A stretch of 64,000 nucleotides of DNA, taken from the NCBI RefSeq assembly GCF_002939185.1, contig NZ_POVL01000027.1, forward strand, positions 1-64,000, read 5' to 3'. This document shows positions 8,414 to 17,826 of the stretch, piece after piece. This DNA comes from Enterobacter sichuanensis (GTDB lineage: Bacteria > Pseudomonadota > Gammaproteobacteria > Enterobacterales > Enterobacteriaceae). Position numbers and translations under genes: made by a program. Under the pieces are notes generated by a model that saw only the letters and a program-made list of their open reading frames with translations, did no database searches and had not been told where the DNA came from. Each line of letters opens with the position of its first letter. Positions within the stretch are counted from its first letter, which is position 1.

Positions 8414-11015
8414 AGCGAGAATTAAAACTAAACGCCGCATTTCGCCATTCTGGTTGCTGCCTGTCATCGCGCTGATGATTGCGGGCTGGCTTATCTGGAC
8501 GAGCTATGAAGATCGCGGAAGCACTGTGACCATCGATTTCCAGACCGCTGACGGCATCGTTGCCGGGCGAACCCCTGTTCGCTTCCAGGGGGTCGAAGTC
8601 GGTACGGTTCAGGACATCTCCCTTGGAAAAGGGCTGAACAAGATCCAGGTGCGGGTCAGTATCAAATCTGACATGCAGGATGCCCTGCGCAGCGAAACGC
8701 AGTTCTGGCTGGTGACCCCGAAAGCCTCGCTGGCCGGTGTCTCCGGGCTGGATGCGCTGGTGGGCGGTAACTATATCGGCATGATGCCGGGCAAAGGTGA
8801 GCCCCAGGATCACTTTGTTGCGCTGGATACCCAGCCCAAATACCGTCTCAATAACGGCGATTTGATGATCCATCTGCAGGCGCCGGATCTCGGCTCGCTG
8901 AACAGTGGCTCCCTGGTCTATTTCCGTAAAATCCCGGTTGGCCGCGTGTACGACTACGCCATTAACCCGAACAAACAGGGCGTCACCATTGATGTGCTGA
9001 TCGAACGTCGCTTCACCAACCTGGTGAAAAAAGGCAGCCGCTTCTGGAACGTCTCCGGAGTGGATGCCGATCTCAGCCTGAGCGGTGCGAAGGTGAAGCT
9101 GGAGAGTCTGGCGGCACTGGTGAATGGCGCCATTGCCTTTGATTCCCCGGAAAACTCAAGCCCGGCCACCGCCGACGACACGTTCGGGTTATACGCTGAC
9201 CTGGCGCACAGCCAGCGCGGGGTGATTGTCAAACTGGCCCTGCCCGATGCGAAAGGGCTAAAAGCCGGCTCAACGCCGCTGATGTATCAGGGGCTGCAGG
9301 TGGGTCAGCTCACCAAAATGACCCTCAATCCGGGCGGCTCGGTCACCGGCGAGATGACGGTCGATCCGAGCGTGGTCGATCTCCTGCGCGAGAAGACACG
9401 TATCGAAATGCGCAGTCCGAAGCTCTCCCTGAACGACGCCAACATCAGCACCCTGCTCACCGGCAATACGTTTGAGCTGATCCCCGGTGAAGGTCAACCC
9501 AGCAACAGCTTCGTCGTTGCCCCGGCGGATAAAGCCCTGCTGCAAAAACCGGGGGTGGTGACGGTCACGCTCAATGCCCCGGAAAGTTACGGTATCGAAG
9601 CCGGACAGCCGTTGATTTTGCATGGCGTGCAGGTGGGTCAGGTGCTGGAGCGTACGCTCTCTGCGAGTGGCGTGAGCTTCTCGGTCGCCATCGATCCGCA
9701 ATATAGCGACCTGGTGCACGGCGACAGTAAATTCGTGGTGAACAGTCGCGTCGACGTCAAGGTAGGTCTGGACGGCGTGGAGTTCCTCGGTGCCAGCGCC
9801 AGCGAATGGGTTAACGGCGGCATCCGCATTTTGCCGGGCGATAAAGGCCCCGTGCGCGACAGCTACCCGCTATACGCGAACCTCGAAAAAGCGATTGAGA
9901 ACAGCCTGAGCGATCTTCCTACCACCACGCTGACATTAAGCGCCGAGACGCTGCCGGACGTACAGGCAGGTTCCGTTGTGCTCTACCGCAAGTTTGAAGT
10001 CGGGGAAGTGATCACCGTTCGCCCACGTGCGGACGCGTTTGATATCGAGCTGCATATCAAGCCCGAGTACCGCAAGCTGCTGACGCCAAACAGCGTCTTC
10101 TGGGCCGAAGGTGGCGCGAAAGTTCAGCTCAACGGTAATGGGCTGACCGTGCAGGCTTCCCCGCTCTCACGCGCGCTGCGCGGCGCGATTAGCTTCGATA
10201 ATCTCAGCGGTGCGGGTGCCAATCTGCGTAAAGGCGATAAGCGTATTCTCTTCCCGTCGGAAACCGCCGCGCGTGCCGTGGGAGGGCAAATTACCCTGCA
10301 CGCGTTTGATGCCGGTAAGCTGGCGGAAGGCATGCCAATCCGCTATCTGGGCATTGATATCGGGCAGATCCAGAAGCTGACGCTCATCACCTCGCGCAAC
10401 GAGGTGCAGGCCACCGCCGTGCTGTATCCGGAATATGTGCAGACCTTTGCGCGCACGGGTTCACGCTTCTCCGTCGTCACACCGCAGATTTCGGCCGCGG
10501 GCGTGGAACATCTCGACACCATCCTGCAGCCGTATATCAACGTTGAGCCCGGCCAGGGCAATGCGCGTCGTGATTTTGAACTGCAGGAAGCCACAATCAC
10601 TGACTCGCGCTACCTGGGGGGTCTGAGCATTGTGGTGGAAGTGCCGGAAGCCGGATCGCTGAGCATCGGTACGCCGGTCCTGTTCCGCGGCATTGAGGTG
10701 GGGACGGTTACGGGCCTGACGCTCGGTACACTCTCCGACCGCGTGATGGTGGCGTTACGCATCAGCGAACGTTACCAGCACCTTGTCCGCAACAACTCGG
10801 TATTCTGGCTGGCATCCGGCTATTCACTGGACTTCGGCCTGACAGGAGGGGTGGTGAAAACCGGCACCTTCAATCAGTTCATTCGCGGTGGCATTGCCTT
10901 TGCCACGCCGCCGGGAACGCCGCTGGCGCCGAAAGCGCAGCCGGGTAAACACTTCCTGCTGCTTGAAAGTGAACCAAAAGAGTGGCGTGAGTGGGGAACG
11001 GCCCTGCCGCGTTAA
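8382..11015 (+). CDS. letB: intermembrane lipid transport MCE protein LetB (YebT)
   Basis: Single-pass inner-membrane protein whose seven MCE domains stack into a periplasm-spanning lipid tunnel. The start is set at ATG 8382 (MSQETPAS), giving 877 residues as in E. coli; earlier in-frame ATGs would lie deeper in letA. A cytoplasmic tail is followed by one transmembrane helix (about residues 23-42). MCE repeats then recur roughly every 115-120 residues, each marked by G-x-PV-x(3)G-x-x-VG ([42 protein letters not shown] and others). Functions as an oligomer with LetA. Confidence 0.96.
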   Translation: MSQETPASPTEARIKTKRRISPFWLLPVIALMIAGWLIWTSYEDRGSTVTIDFQTADGIVAGRTPVRFQGVEVGTVQDISLGKGLNKIQVRVSIKSDMQDALRSETQFWLVTPKASLAGVSGLDALVGGNYIGMMPGKGEPQDHFVALDTQPKYRLNNGDLMIHLQAPDLGSLNSGSLVYFRKIPVGRVYDYAINPNKQGVTIDVLIERRFTNLVKKGSRFWNVSGVDADLSLSGAKVKLESLAALVNGAIAFDSPENSSPATADDTFGLYADLAHSQRGVIVKLALPDAKGLKAGSTPLMYQGLQVGQLTKMTLNPGGSVTGEMTVDPSVVDLLREKTRIEMRSPKLSLNDANISTLLTGNTFELIPGEGQPSNSFVVAPADKALLQKPGVVTVTLNAPESYGIEAGQPLILHGVQVGQVLERTLSASGVSFSVAIDPQYSDLVHGDSKFVVNSRVDVKVGLDGVEFLGASASEWVNGGIRILPGDKGPVRDSYPLYANLEKAIENSLSDLPTTTLTLSAETLPDVQAGSVVLYRKFEVGEVITVRPRADAFDIELHIKPEYRKLLTPNSVFWAEGGAKVQLNGNGLTVQASPLSRALRGAISFDNLSGAGANLRKGDKRILFPSETAARAVGGQITLHAFDAGKLAEGMPIRYLGIDIGQIQKLTLITSRNEVQATAVLYPEYVQTFARTGSRFSVVTPQISAAGVEHLDTILQPYINVEPGQGNARRDFELQEATITDSRYLGGLSIVVEVPEAGSLSIGTPVLFRGIEVGTVTGLTLGTLSDRVMVALRISERYQHLVRNNSVFWLASGYSLDFGLTGGVVKTGTFNQFIRGGIAFATPPGTPLAPKAQPGKHFLLLESEPKEWREWGTALPR

Positions 11016-11018
11016 TCT

Positions 11019-11052
11019 GAAAGGCTCCGGTGTCAACGCGCCGGAGCCTTTA
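11019..11052 (+). terminator. terminator between letB and rsmF
   Basis: Ten-base stem AAGGCTCCGG (11021-11030) pairs with CCGGAGCCTT (11041-11050), with a short T run only. It sits 40 bp before rsmF and probably reduces read-through rather than fully blocking it. Confidence 0.65.
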
Positions 11053-11092
11053 TGTTACACTGCGCACCTGAACTTTTCCCTGTGGTGTGCCC

Positions 11093-12535
11093 GTGGCTCA
11101 AAACTCCGTATTTCTTCCTGAACAATTCCTGGCGCAGATGCGCGAGGCGCTTCCCTCTCATCTCTCATTAGACGACTTTATTGCCGCCTGCCAGCGTCCG
11201 CTGCGCCGCAGTATCCGCGTCAACACGCTGAAAATCAGCGTCGATGATTTTCTGACGCTGGTCGCGCCCTACCGCTGGCAGCTTACGCCAGTCCCGTGGT
11301 GTGCTGAGGGGTTCTGGATCGAGCGCGATGATGAAGATGACGTGCCGCTGGGCAGTACCGCTGAACATCTGAGCGGTCTGTTCTATATTCAGGAAGCCAG
11401 TTCGATGCTGCCGGTTGCCGCCCTGTTCGCGGATGGCAAAGCACCTGAACGCGTAATGGATGTTGCCGCGGCTCCTGGCTCGAAAACCACGCAAATTGCC
11501 GCCCGTATGGGCAATCAGGGGGCGATCCTCGCCAACGAGTTTTCCGCCAGCCGGGTGAAAGTGTTGCATGCCAACATCAGCCGCTGCGGTATTCATAATG
11601 TTGCCCTCACCCACTTCGACGGACGCGTCTTTGGCGCCGCCTTACCGGAAGCTTTCGATGCCATTCTGCTGGACGCCCCCTGCTCCGGCGAAGGGGTGGT
11701 GCGTAAAGATCCTGATGCGTTAAAGAACTGGTCGGTGGAAAGCAACCTTGAGATCGCCGCCACACAGCGCGAGCTGATCGACAGCGCCTTTCACGCCCTG
11801 CGCCCGGGTGGCACACTGGTTTACTCCACCTGCACCCTCAACCGCGATGAAAACGAAGACGTCTGTCTGTGGCTGAAAGCGCAATACCCGGATGCGGTCG
11901 ACTTTCTGCCGCTGAACGATCTGTTTGCCTCAGCCGGTGAAGCGGTCACCCCCGAAGGTTTTCTTCACGTCTTCCCGCAGATTTACGACTGTGAAGGGTT
12001 CTTTGTGGCGCGTCTGCGTAAAACGCAGGCGGTGGCTCCCCTCCCTGCACCTAAATTCAAGGTTGGTACTTTCCCGTTTGCGCCTCTTAAAGGTCGCGAT
12101 GCCGCACTGCTTATCGCGGCCGCCAGCCAGGTTGGGCTGGTATGGGATGAAAGTCTGCACCTCTGGCAGCGCGATAAAGAAGTTTGGCTTTTCCCGGCGA
12201 ATATCGAACCGCTGATTGGTAAAGTGCGTTTTTCGCGCATCGGGATCCGCCTGGCGGAAGTGCATAACAAAGGCTACCGCTGGCAGCACGAGGCCGTCAT
12301 CGCACTTGCCGGGTGCGAGAATACTTTTGCCCTCACGCATCAGGAAGCCGAGGAGTGGTACCGCGGTCGCGATGTCTACCCGGCGAGCACCCCGGCAGGC
12401 GATGAAGCAATCGTGACGTATCAGGGGTACCCGCTGGGACTGGCAAAAAAGGTCGGCTCCAGACTAAAAAACAGTTATCCGCGCGAACTGGTCCGCGATG
12501 GTCGTCTGTTTACCGGTAACGATCGCACCGACTAA
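11093..12535 (+). CDS. rsmF: 16S rRNA m5C1407 methyltransferase RsmF (YebU)
   Basis: Methylates C1407 of 16S rRNA in the 30S subunit. The Rossmann SAM-binding core has [14 protein letters not shown] (motif I). The two m5C-methyltransferase cysteines lie in [15 protein letters not shown] and [14 protein letters not shown]-terminal PUA-like region ends in [13 protein letters not shown]. The likely start is GTG at 11093 ([12 protein letters not shown]), as in E. coli; a second in-frame GTG at 11087 would add two residues. Total is 480 residues with the chosen start. Confidence 0.94.
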   Translation: MAQNSVFLPEQFLAQMREALPSHLSLDDFIAACQRPLRRSIRVNTLKISVDDFLTLVAPYRWQLTPVPWCAEGFWIERDDEDDVPLGSTAEHLSGLFYIQEASSMLPVAALFADGKAPERVMDVAAAPGSKTTQIAARMGNQGAILANEFSASRVKVLHANISRCGIHNVALTHFDGRVFGAALPEAFDAILLDAPCSGEGVVRKDPDALKNWSVESNLEIAATQRELIDSAFHALRPGGTLVYSTCTLNRDENEDVCLWLKAQYPDAVDFLPLNDLFASAGEAVTPEGFLHVFPQIYDCEGFFVARLRKTQAVAPLPAPKFKVGTFPFAPLKGRDAALLIAAASQVGLVWDESLHLWQRDKEVWLFPANIEPLIGKVRFSRIGIRLAEVHNKGYRWQHEAVIALAGCENTFALTHQEAEEWYRGRDVYPASTPAGDEAIVTYQGYPLGLAKKVGSRLKNSYPRELVRDGRLFTGNDRTD

Positions 12536-12640
12536 AAAAAGCGCACTTTTTTACTGGCGATTTTGCTCTCCTTGTCTACGATAAAAAATGGGTGACCGTA
12601 CTGGTCATACCAGATTTTGACAACCGACCCGGAGAGCACT

Positions 12641-12880
12641 ATGACGAAAACCAGCGTGCGTATTGGCGCTTTCGAAATCGACGACGCAGAACTGCGCGGC
12701 GAAGCACAAGGCGATCGAACGTTAAGTATTCCCTGCAAATCAGACCCGGATTTGTGCATGCAACTCGATGCGTGGGATGCCGACACCAGCGTCCCGGCAA
12801 TACTTGATGGCGAACATTCTGTCCTTTACCGTGAGCATTACGATAGCAAAACCGATGCCTGGGTCATGCGCCTTGCCTGA
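12641..12880 (+). CDS. yebV: YebV family small protein
   Basis: Uncharacterised 79-residue protein very close to E. coli YebV (TKTSVRIGAFEIDDAELRG, CKSDPDLCMQLDAWDA). ATG at 12641 follows a GGAGAG Shine-Dalgarno sequence. No signal peptide or membrane segment; acidic overall. In E. coli yebW follows, but here the terminator begins 10 bp after the stop, so yebW is absent. No function can be inferred. Confidence 0.9.
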   Translation: MTKTSVRIGAFEIDDAELRGEAQGDRTLSIPCKSDPDLCMQLDAWDADTSVPAILDGEHSVLYREHYDSKTDAWVMRLA

Positions 12881-12887
12881 CCTAAAG

Positions 12888-12914
12888 AGAACCCGCCCGA
12901 AGGCGGGTTATTTA
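12888..12914. terminator. bidirectional terminator between yebV and pphA
   Basis: Stem AACCCGCC (12890-12897) pairs with GGCGGGTT (12902-12909), followed by an A/T-rich tail. It lies between convergent genes and touches the pphA stop at 12915. Confidence 0.8.
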
Positions 12915-13559
12915 TTACTGCAGTTGCGCCAGCGTAAAGTAACCGTCAAAAACGGCCCCCGTATCAATGTAATGAAGATTATTAAAATCATACCGTCTGT
13001 CGACGGGCGTATGGCCGAACCAGAAATGATCCGCGCCGCTGATACCCTGCCCTTTACCCACCATAAAGCCCATCAGCCGATCGCGGTCCCATAAAACGCG
13101 CTGGGCGCTGACCGGTTTTTGCCAGCGGTATTCTGCTGCCGGATAATCGGCATGGGCAATCACATTCAGGCCGTTAGCGCAGGTTATCTCAATAATATGC
13201 GGTAAATCGCGGCAGGCTTCGAGTAACGACAGCGCGAGCTGTTGCTGGTCGCGTTCAAGTTGCGCAAACCACATTCCGCCATTCATCGTCCAGAGAGAAA
13301 AATCGTTATTATCCAGACTGTCGAGAGCCATTTGCTCGTGGTTGCCACGTACGGCACGAAACCATTTTTCATTGATAAGCTGTAATGATTTAACACTGTC
13401 TGGACCACGATCAATCAAATCGCCCACAGAAATCAGTAAATCCTCAAACGGGTTAAAATGACGGCATTTGAGCTCGTCTAAAAGCCGCTGATAACAACCG
13501 TGAATATCGCTAACAACCCAGATGTGACGCCACATCCGCCCCTCTATTCGCTGGTACAT
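12915..13559 (-). CDS. pphA: PphA/PphB-type serine/threonine protein phosphatase
   Basis: Metal-dependent PPP-family phosphatase, 214 residues. The three signature motifs are present: DIHGCY (near residue 18), GDLIDRG (near 46) and RGNHEQ (near 72). The metal-ligand histidines follow in VIAHADYP and FGHTPVD. In E. coli PphA is linked to misfolded-protein signalling through CpxAR. Position between yebV and the SdsR locus matches E. coli pphA, but the similarity is visibly lower than for neighbouring genes, so it could be a divergent orthologue. Divergent from the VirK-like gene. Confidence 0.82.
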   Translation of the reverse strand: MYQRIEGRMWRHIWVVSDIHGCYQRLLDELKCRHFNPFEDLLISVGDLIDRGPDSVKSLQLINEKWFRAVRGNHEQMALDSLDNNDFSLWTMNGGMWFAQLERDQQQLALSLLEACRDLPHIIEITCANGLNVIAHADYPAAEYRWQKPVSAQRVLWDRDRLMGFMVGKGQGISGADHFWFGHTPVDRRYDFNNLHYIDTGAVFDGYFTLAQLQ

Positions 13560-13626
13560 AAGGCCCTCCTGTTAACAGTATAGCCGCAGCAGAAATGACC
13601 GAAGATCGCCAGGGCTCTCGCAAAAT

Positions 13627-13643
13627 CAAACAAACGCTAAACC
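13627..13643 (-). promoter_or_regulatory. candidate PhoP box, reverse orientation relative to the VirK-like gene
   Basis: On the minus strand GGTTTAGCGTTTGTTTG reads as GGTTTA-N5-TGTTTG, against the PhoP direct repeat (T/G)GTTTA-N5-(T/G)GTTTA (11 of 12 positions). It lies about 84 bp before the GTG of the VirK-like gene. A TAGAAT hexamer near 13692 would place the box roughly 70 bp upstream of a start site. PhoP control of VirK-family genes is known in Salmonella. Not verified experimentally. Confidence 0.55.
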
Positions 13644-13726
13644 AAACGGAAATAAAGGTCCGCGCACTATTAATCACTTTTTACTGGCTCTTTAGAATAA
13701 GGGGAGATAAAAACGAGGGCCTTCAC

Positions 13727-14668
13727 GTGTCTAATACAGAACTGCATAACGATGTTTTCTATCCACATCGCACACATATTATTTCTGAGCTGGTGAAAGG
13801 CAAACGGACTCCTGGGCCAATCTGGCAGAAACGCGAATATCGCCTCAAGTTCCTTCTGCGTTCGCTTCTGTTCTGGTCCTCCACCCATCGCATGCTGGAA
13901 AGCCTTGTAGGTCGCGACGATTTCGACAGACTGCTGGCCTCTCAGGTGACCTTACCGAGCAAGACCCATCGGCAGTACCTGATGCGCGGCCTGACGGCGA
14001 ACGATCGCGCTGACGCTATCATTCACCACTATCACTGGATTGATAGCCTGAAAGAGAAGGGCCTGGTCCAGGCGCTGACCAGCCCGCATGAGCAAGTGAT
14101 TGTCCAGTTCAGGGCCAAAAACGACGCGATCTATACCGTCAATGCCTCTTGTGCCGGAAAAGCCGAGCGCGAAGGCGAAAGCACGCTGTGGCTGCGCGAT
14201 AGCGAGAATACGCTACTTGCCAGCCTCACCTTCAGCGTTGCGCGCAGCAATGGCCAGCGGGTCATCGTGATAGGTGGACTTCAGGGCCCCCGCCGCAACG
14301 TCTCGCGGGATGTCATTAAGCAGGCCACCCGCGCCTGCCACGGTCTGTTCCCAAAACGGCTGCTGATGGAGGTGATTTTCCAGCTGGCGGCACAGTCATC
14401 AGTGCGGGCAATTTTTGCCGTCAGCGATGAAGGACACGTTTTCCGCGCCTTGCGCTATCGCCTCAGTAAAGGTCGCCACTTCCACGCCAGCTATGATGAG
14501 TTCTGGGGATCGCTGGACGGTAAAAAACTTTCCTCCTTCTGCTGGCAACTCCCCCTGCAGATGGAGCGCAAATCCCTTGAGGACATTGCCAGTAAAAAGC
14601 GGGCCGAATACCGCCGTCGCTTTGAACTGCTTGATGAAATTGAGGCGTCCGTTAAATCGCGCTTTTAA
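13727..14668 (+). CDS. VirK/YbjX family protein (DUF535)
   Basis: About 313 residues from the GTG at 13727, which follows a GAGGG sequence; the frame is open to 13595 but the upstream translation does not resemble the family. Conserved family stretches are visible: GKRTPGPIWQKREYRLKFLLRS, HYHWIDSLKEKG, KAEREGESTLWL, VIGGLQGPRRNV, ACHGLFPKRLLMEV and VSDEGHVFRALRYR. Members in Salmonella and Shigella affect virulence and resistance to antimicrobial peptides, and several are PhoP-regulated. No signal peptide or clear membrane helix. E. coli K-12 has no gene here, so it is a lineage-specific insertion or retention. Confidence 0.82.
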   Translation: MSNTELHNDVFYPHRTHIISELVKGKRTPGPIWQKREYRLKFLLRSLLFWSSTHRMLESLVGRDDFDRLLASQVTLPSKTHRQYLMRGLTANDRADAIIHHYHWIDSLKEKGLVQALTSPHEQVIVQFRAKNDAIYTVNASCAGKAEREGESTLWLRDSENTLLASLTFSVARSNGQRVIVIGGLQGPRRNVSRDVIKQATRACHGLFPKRLLMEVIFQLAAQSSVRAIFAVSDEGHVFRALRYRLSKGRHFHASYDEFWGSLDGKKLSSFCWQLPLQMERKSLEDIASKKRAEYRRRFELLDEIEASVKSRF

Positions 14669-14833
14669 GCCCGGCATTGCCATTTACTGACGCGACACGA
14701 AAATTTAACAAAACAGGCAAAAAGGGCTGGACTTCCGCATGCTGTGTTGTGTTATGTTTTAGCTGGACGTACAGGAAGTGCGCGCTGTATGAGAAAGACA
14801 TTACCAGGAATATTCTTTCACTTTCATACAGAT

Positions 14834-14936
14834 AAAAAGAGACCGAATACGATTCCTGTATTCGGTCCAGGGAAATGGCTCTTGGGAGAGAGCCGTGCGC
14901 TAAAAGTTGGCATTAATGCAGGCTAAGTCGCCTTGC
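14834..14936 (-). ncRNA. sdsR: SdsR (RyeB) Hfq-binding small RNA
   Basis: Stationary-phase sRNA transcribed by RNA polymerase with sigma-S; it represses mRNAs such as tolC and mutS in enterobacteria and anneals with SraC. The minus strand reads GCAAGGCGACTTAGCCTGC at the 5' end. It ends with the hairpin GACCGAATAC / GTATTCGGTC and a U tract, almost base for base the E. coli RNA (about 103 nt). Upstream, CTATTCT at about 14944-14950 suits a sigma-S -10 element. Confidence 0.9.
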
Positions 14937-15020
14937 CTTTTAAGAATAGATGACGACGCCAGGTTTTCCAGTCAACAGTTAAAGCGGCTGGAAAAAAAGC
15001 GTCAGAGCATCATTAAACGA

Positions 15021-15060
15021 AAAAAACCGCAGTGCTTTCGCAAGCATCTGCGGTTTTTTA
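15021..15060. terminator. terminator of SraC, also facing yebY
   Basis: Stem of CCGCAG/CTGCGG with inner TGCT/AGCA, flanked by A6 on the left and T6 on the right, so it works in both directions. It lies 16 bp from the yebY stop. Confidence 0.85.
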
Positions 15061-15075
15061 TTGGAAACCTGAACG

Positions 15076-15414
15076 TTAGCAGAGCTTATCCGCGCGCTCA
15101 ATAAACGGTGCCAGACTCATCTTCTGCCCCGGGTGGGAAGGATCGTCAATCTGGATCACGCTGACAGGCTGCCCGCTACTCTTCCCGCTGGCCACCTGCT
15201 GCTCGGCGGTATCATTCAGCGGGTATTGCACCAGCGTACTCGGGTTGATGGCATACAGCGCATGGCCCGGACGGCAGGTCAGCATCACCTCTTCGCGATT
15301 AAACGCCCATTTGTCCTTACCCACTTCGAAACGGCTGACGGTGATAACCTGTGGTGCAGCAAGCGCGCTCCCCGCGCAGGCCAGCAATACAAGAGAAAGT
15401 ACTGTCTTTTTCAT
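15076..15414 (-). CDS. yebY: YebY family periplasmic protein (DUF2511)
   Basis: 112 residues with a signal peptide ([19 protein letters not shown]). The mature part has two cysteines (LTCRPGH and the last residue), which may form a disulfide. Third gene of the copC-copD-yebY group and linked in E. coli to copper stress. The copD stop is 16 bp upstream, so one mRNA is likely. Biochemical role unknown; nothing in the sequence adds a catalytic motif. Confidence 0.9.
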   Translation of the reverse strand: MKKTVLSLVLLACAGSALAAPQVITVSRFEVGKDKWAFNREEVMLTCRPGHALYAINPSTLVQYPLNDTAEQQVASGKSSGQPVSVIQIDDPSHPGQKMSLAPFIERADKLC

Positions 15415-15430
15415 ATGATATTTAACCTTG

Positions 15431-16300
15431 TCAGAAGGGTTCCCAGGTGGCGAACAGGCTTACCGTTGCCAGTACCAGCGCCCCCAGCACCACTTCTGCC
15501 TGTGTCATCCTGATAAAAATCTGTTGTGCCCGTCCGGTTTCCGGACGGAACCGTGGCACCAGAAAATACCGATTTGCCAGCGCAATTACCACCATCAACG
15601 CCACCAGCGCACATTTGAACAACAATAACTGTACATAACCAGCCTCCCAGGGAATCTGGAGGCCGAGTATCATTAGCGCGTTAACCACCCCGGTGAGCAG
15701 CACGCCGGCGACGGCGTAATGGCCCACGCGTGAGAAGCGCATCATGGTGTAGATGGCGGCAGTCTGCCAGCGCCCTTTGGCCAGACGCATGCAGAACAGC
15801 AGCGGCAGTAATCCCCCCAGCCAGGTGGCGGCACAGATCAGGTGAACAGCATGATTAAGACGCTGCAAAGCCCCCATCGCCCCCTCCAGCATCGCCGCGT
15901 GTCCTACCCCGGCCAGCAGGATAAGCTGCCCCATTGCCAGCAGCAGCAGTCGCGACCCTTTCAGTGGCGCGAGCCATGCGGCGCCGACCGCGATCGCCGC
16001 GAGAATAATCTGCCACAGCCAGACGCTACCAAACTGCGTACCCAACACGCTTTGCCAGACCTGCGGGGCAAACACATCTCCCCAGCCGCTTCCCATCAAT
16101 CCGCCCTGAAGCATAAACATGAGAAGTGCGGCCGCCAGGCTGATTAGGGAGGCCACTTTCTGCTGCGCCTGAAAACGCCGTGACATTAAACGCTGGAGAG
16201 AGGAAGGTGCAAACCAGACGCTGTAAAGCGCATTGCCAAAAACCAGCATCAGCGCCCCAAAGTGGATAAAGCGCAACCCGATGTAAATCAGCGACAGCAT
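15431..16300 (-). CDS. copD: copper homeostasis membrane protein CopD (YebZ)
   Basis: Integral inner-membrane protein of 289 residues with about eight hydrophobic segments, of the CopD/PcoD family believed to move copper across the inner membrane. Histidines in [19 protein letters not shown] and [16 protein letters not shown] lie in or next to membrane segments and are the conserved family features. Starts one base after the copC stop, so it is translationally close to copC. In E. coli the gene is also called yebZ. Confidence 0.92.
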   Translation of the reverse strand: MLSLIYIGLRFIHFGALMLVFGNALYSVWFAPSSLQRLMSRRFQAQQKVASLISLAAALLMFMLQGGLMGSGWGDVFAPQVWQSVLGTQFGSVWLWQIILAAIAVGAAWLAPLKGSRLLLLAMGQLILLAGVGHAAMLEGAMGALQRLNHAVHLICAATWLGGLLPLLFCMRLAKGRWQTAAIYTMMRFSRVGHYAVAGVLLTGVVNALMILGLQIPWEAGYVQLLLFKCALVALMVVIALANRYFLVPRFRPETGRAQQIFIRMTQAEVVLGALVLATVSLFATWEPF

Positions 16301-16301
16301 G

Positions 16302-16682
16302 CTATTTCACGCTAAAGTGATAGCTGCCTTTGGTTTTATGGCCATCAACCGAGACCACATGCCAGTCGACCTGGTAAGTCCCTGGCGTCAGCGGTTGTTC
16401 CAGCGGTACGGTAAGCTGAGTTTTATTCTTTTCGTCTCGCGTAGCGGTACCGGCCCTGATGACCTGTTTTTGCGCATCCGTTACCACTACACCGCTAAAA
16501 CCGGGTTCGATACCTTCCGAAAAATTCAGCGTCAGGCTCTGCGGTGCGCTCACCTGGCTGTCTGCCGCCGGGATAGTCTGTTGAAGATGCGCATGCGCAA
16601 GCACCGAGGGAGAAATCACTGTAGAGGCGAGAAAAACCAGTGCGCATGCCGCGCGGGAAGCGGAGAAACCCATCGCAATCAT
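16302..16682 (-). CDS. copC: periplasmic copper-binding protein CopC (YobA)
   Basis: Secreted CopC-domain protein of 126 residues. A signal peptide ends at SVLAHA, so the mature protein begins close to HAHLQQT, whose first histidine is the classic Cu(II) ligand. The other site histidines lie in [14 protein letters not shown] near the C-terminus. ASR-rich beta sandwich expected. First gene of the copC-copD-yebY operon. An ATG at the fourth codon is a possible alternative start. Confidence 0.93.
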   Translation of the reverse strand: MIAMGFSASRAACALVFLASTVISPSVLAHAHLQQTIPAADSQVSAPQSLTLNFSEGIEPGFSGVVVTDAQKQVIRAGTATRDEKNKTQLTVPLEQPLTPGTYQVDWHVVSVDGHKTKGSYHFSVK

Positions 16683-16810
16683 TCCTTTTTGTTATGTCTG
16701 TATGCTAAAGAATAACGCTGTATAATAAACGAGTCGAGGATCATCCCGCCTCCGCTTGTCATCGTCGCGCAATCGCGGTAACGTTGCCGCCGCATAATAA
16801 GGAGAAGGTA

Positions 16811-17041
16811 ATGAAGATCAATCTGGCCGCCCTTCCTCAGGACGAGATGGATAAAGTGAATGTCGATCTCGCTGCCGCTGGCGTCGTTTTCAAAGAGCGT
16901 TACAACATGCCCATCGTGGCGGAAGTTGTTGAACGTGAACAACCTGCCCATCTGCGGGACTGGTTCCGTGAAAGATTAATCGCCCACCGTCTCGCCTCGG
17001 TCAATCTTTCCCGTTTGCCGTACGAGCCTAAAGTTAAATAA
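16811..17041 (+). CDS. holE: DNA polymerase III theta subunit HolE
   Basis: 76-residue accessory subunit that binds and stabilises the epsilon proofreading subunit in the Pol III core. Start at ATG 16811 after AAGGAGAAGGT. Conserved HolE sequence [20 protein letters not shown] and [21 protein letters not shown]. Divergent from copC; stands alone. Nine in-frame codons upstream (from 16784) lie over the ribosome-binding site and are not part of the gene. Confidence 0.96.
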   Translation: MKINLAALPQDEMDKVNVDLAAAGVVFKERYNMPIVAEVVEREQPAHLRDWFRERLIAHRLASVNLSRLPYEPKVK

Positions 17042-17151
17042 GCTTAACGACTCGTTACACTTCCTTACGCTGAATCTGGCAGGATAAGAAAACCCTGATT
17101 AAATTAGGTGTATTCTTAAATCCCTGCGACTCAGTGTATAAGGAAGTCACG

Positions 17152-17802
17152 ATGTCACATTGGAATATAGCGGCAGCCCAGTATGGCGGGCAGCACCAGA
17201 GTATCGATGACCATGTTACGCACCACCTTCGCTTCATTGCGGAAGCCGCGCGGCAACGGTGTGATTTGCTGGTCTTCCCTGAACTCTCATTAACGGGATC
17301 CGGGACGTCGACGCTACCTCCCCCACCCGGCGACGCGCAGCTGGATCCCCTGCTTGACGCGGCTCATTTTTACCGGATTACGGTGATTGCCGGCCTCCCC
17401 GTTGAGCGCAATGGTCTGCGCCAGAAAGGCCTCGCGCTGTTTACCCCCTCTCGCCAGCGCGTTTTGCGCTATCCGCAAGGTAGCGGTGCCAGCCTGATGC
17501 CGGGGGATAAACACCTGAGCATCATGGATGCACAAGCCGATTCGCCGAATCTCGACCCGAGGGCAACACTCTTCACCAGCTGTCAGTCGGTGCGGGATTA
17601 CCGCTGGCGACAGTCCATCAGCACCCTTCAACGCTTCGCGCATAAATATGCCATAGCTGTGCTCATGGCGAATGCCGGTAGCGGCAGCGCGCTGTGGGAT
17701 GATAAAGGCCAGCTGATTGTCCGCGCGGATAACGGTGAGTTACTGTTGACGGGCTCGCTCGGCAGACAGGGTTGGCAAGGCGATATCATTCCTTTAGGCT
17801 AG
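17152..17802 (+). CDS. yobB: YobB, degenerate carbon-nitrogen hydrolase family protein
   Basis: 216 residues with a nitrilase-superfamily fold signature: WNIAAAQYGG at the start and FPELSLTGSG carrying the usual glutamate. The catalytic lysine segment (normally Y-x-K-x-H-L) reads RYPQGSGASLMPGDKHL. A cysteine is present in FTSCQSVRDYRWRQ, but the context is changed. It may therefore be catalytically altered. Start taken at MSHWN (17152), six codons into the open frame, after AAGGAAGT. Adjacent to exoX on the same strand (24-bp gap). Function unknown in E. coli too. Confidence 0.85.
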   Translation: MSHWNIAAAQYGGQHQSIDDHVTHHLRFIAEAARQRCDLLVFPELSLTGSGTSTLPPPPGDAQLDPLLDAAHFYRITVIAGLPVERNGLRQKGLALFTPSRQRVLRYPQGSGASLMPGDKHLSIMDAQADSPNLDPRATLFTSCQSVRDYRWRQSISTLQRFAHKYAIAVLMANAGSGSALWDDKGQLIVRADNGELLLTGSLGRQGWQGDIIPLG

Positions 17803-17826
17803 GCGTTTTAAGCTCAGGAGTGTTCA

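Larger units (their letters stand above)
14800..15060 (+). ncRNA. sraC: SraC (RyeA), antisense partner of SdsR
   Basis: Plus-strand RNA that covers SdsR completely, as in E. coli, where RyeA begins about 24 nt beyond the SdsR 3' end and finishes about 120 nt past its 5' end. Carrying these offsets over gives ends near 14809 and 15057, and the latter falls exactly on the terminator at 15021-15059. A TGTATG hexamer near 14786 may be the -10. The 5' end is an estimate. Confidence 0.7.
14669..15075. other. 407-bp interval without protein genes, holding SdsR and SraC
   Basis: Between the VirK-like gene and yebY no credible protein gene is present. The interval is occupied by the overlapping antisense RNAs SdsR (minus) and SraC (plus) and by the SraC terminator. 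A 60-codon frame at 14744-14926 is the antisense image of SdsR and is not counted as a gene. Confidence 0.85.

Noticed and set aside
13559-13643. PhoP box as activator of the divergent phosphatase gene
   Set aside because: In this direction the box has the right orientation, but no -10-like hexamer occurs 11-12 bp downstream of it.
14744-14926. 60-codon open frame within the SdsR/SraC locus
   Set aside because: Its sequence is dictated by the antisense of SdsR, including the terminator stem; no similarity to a known small protein.
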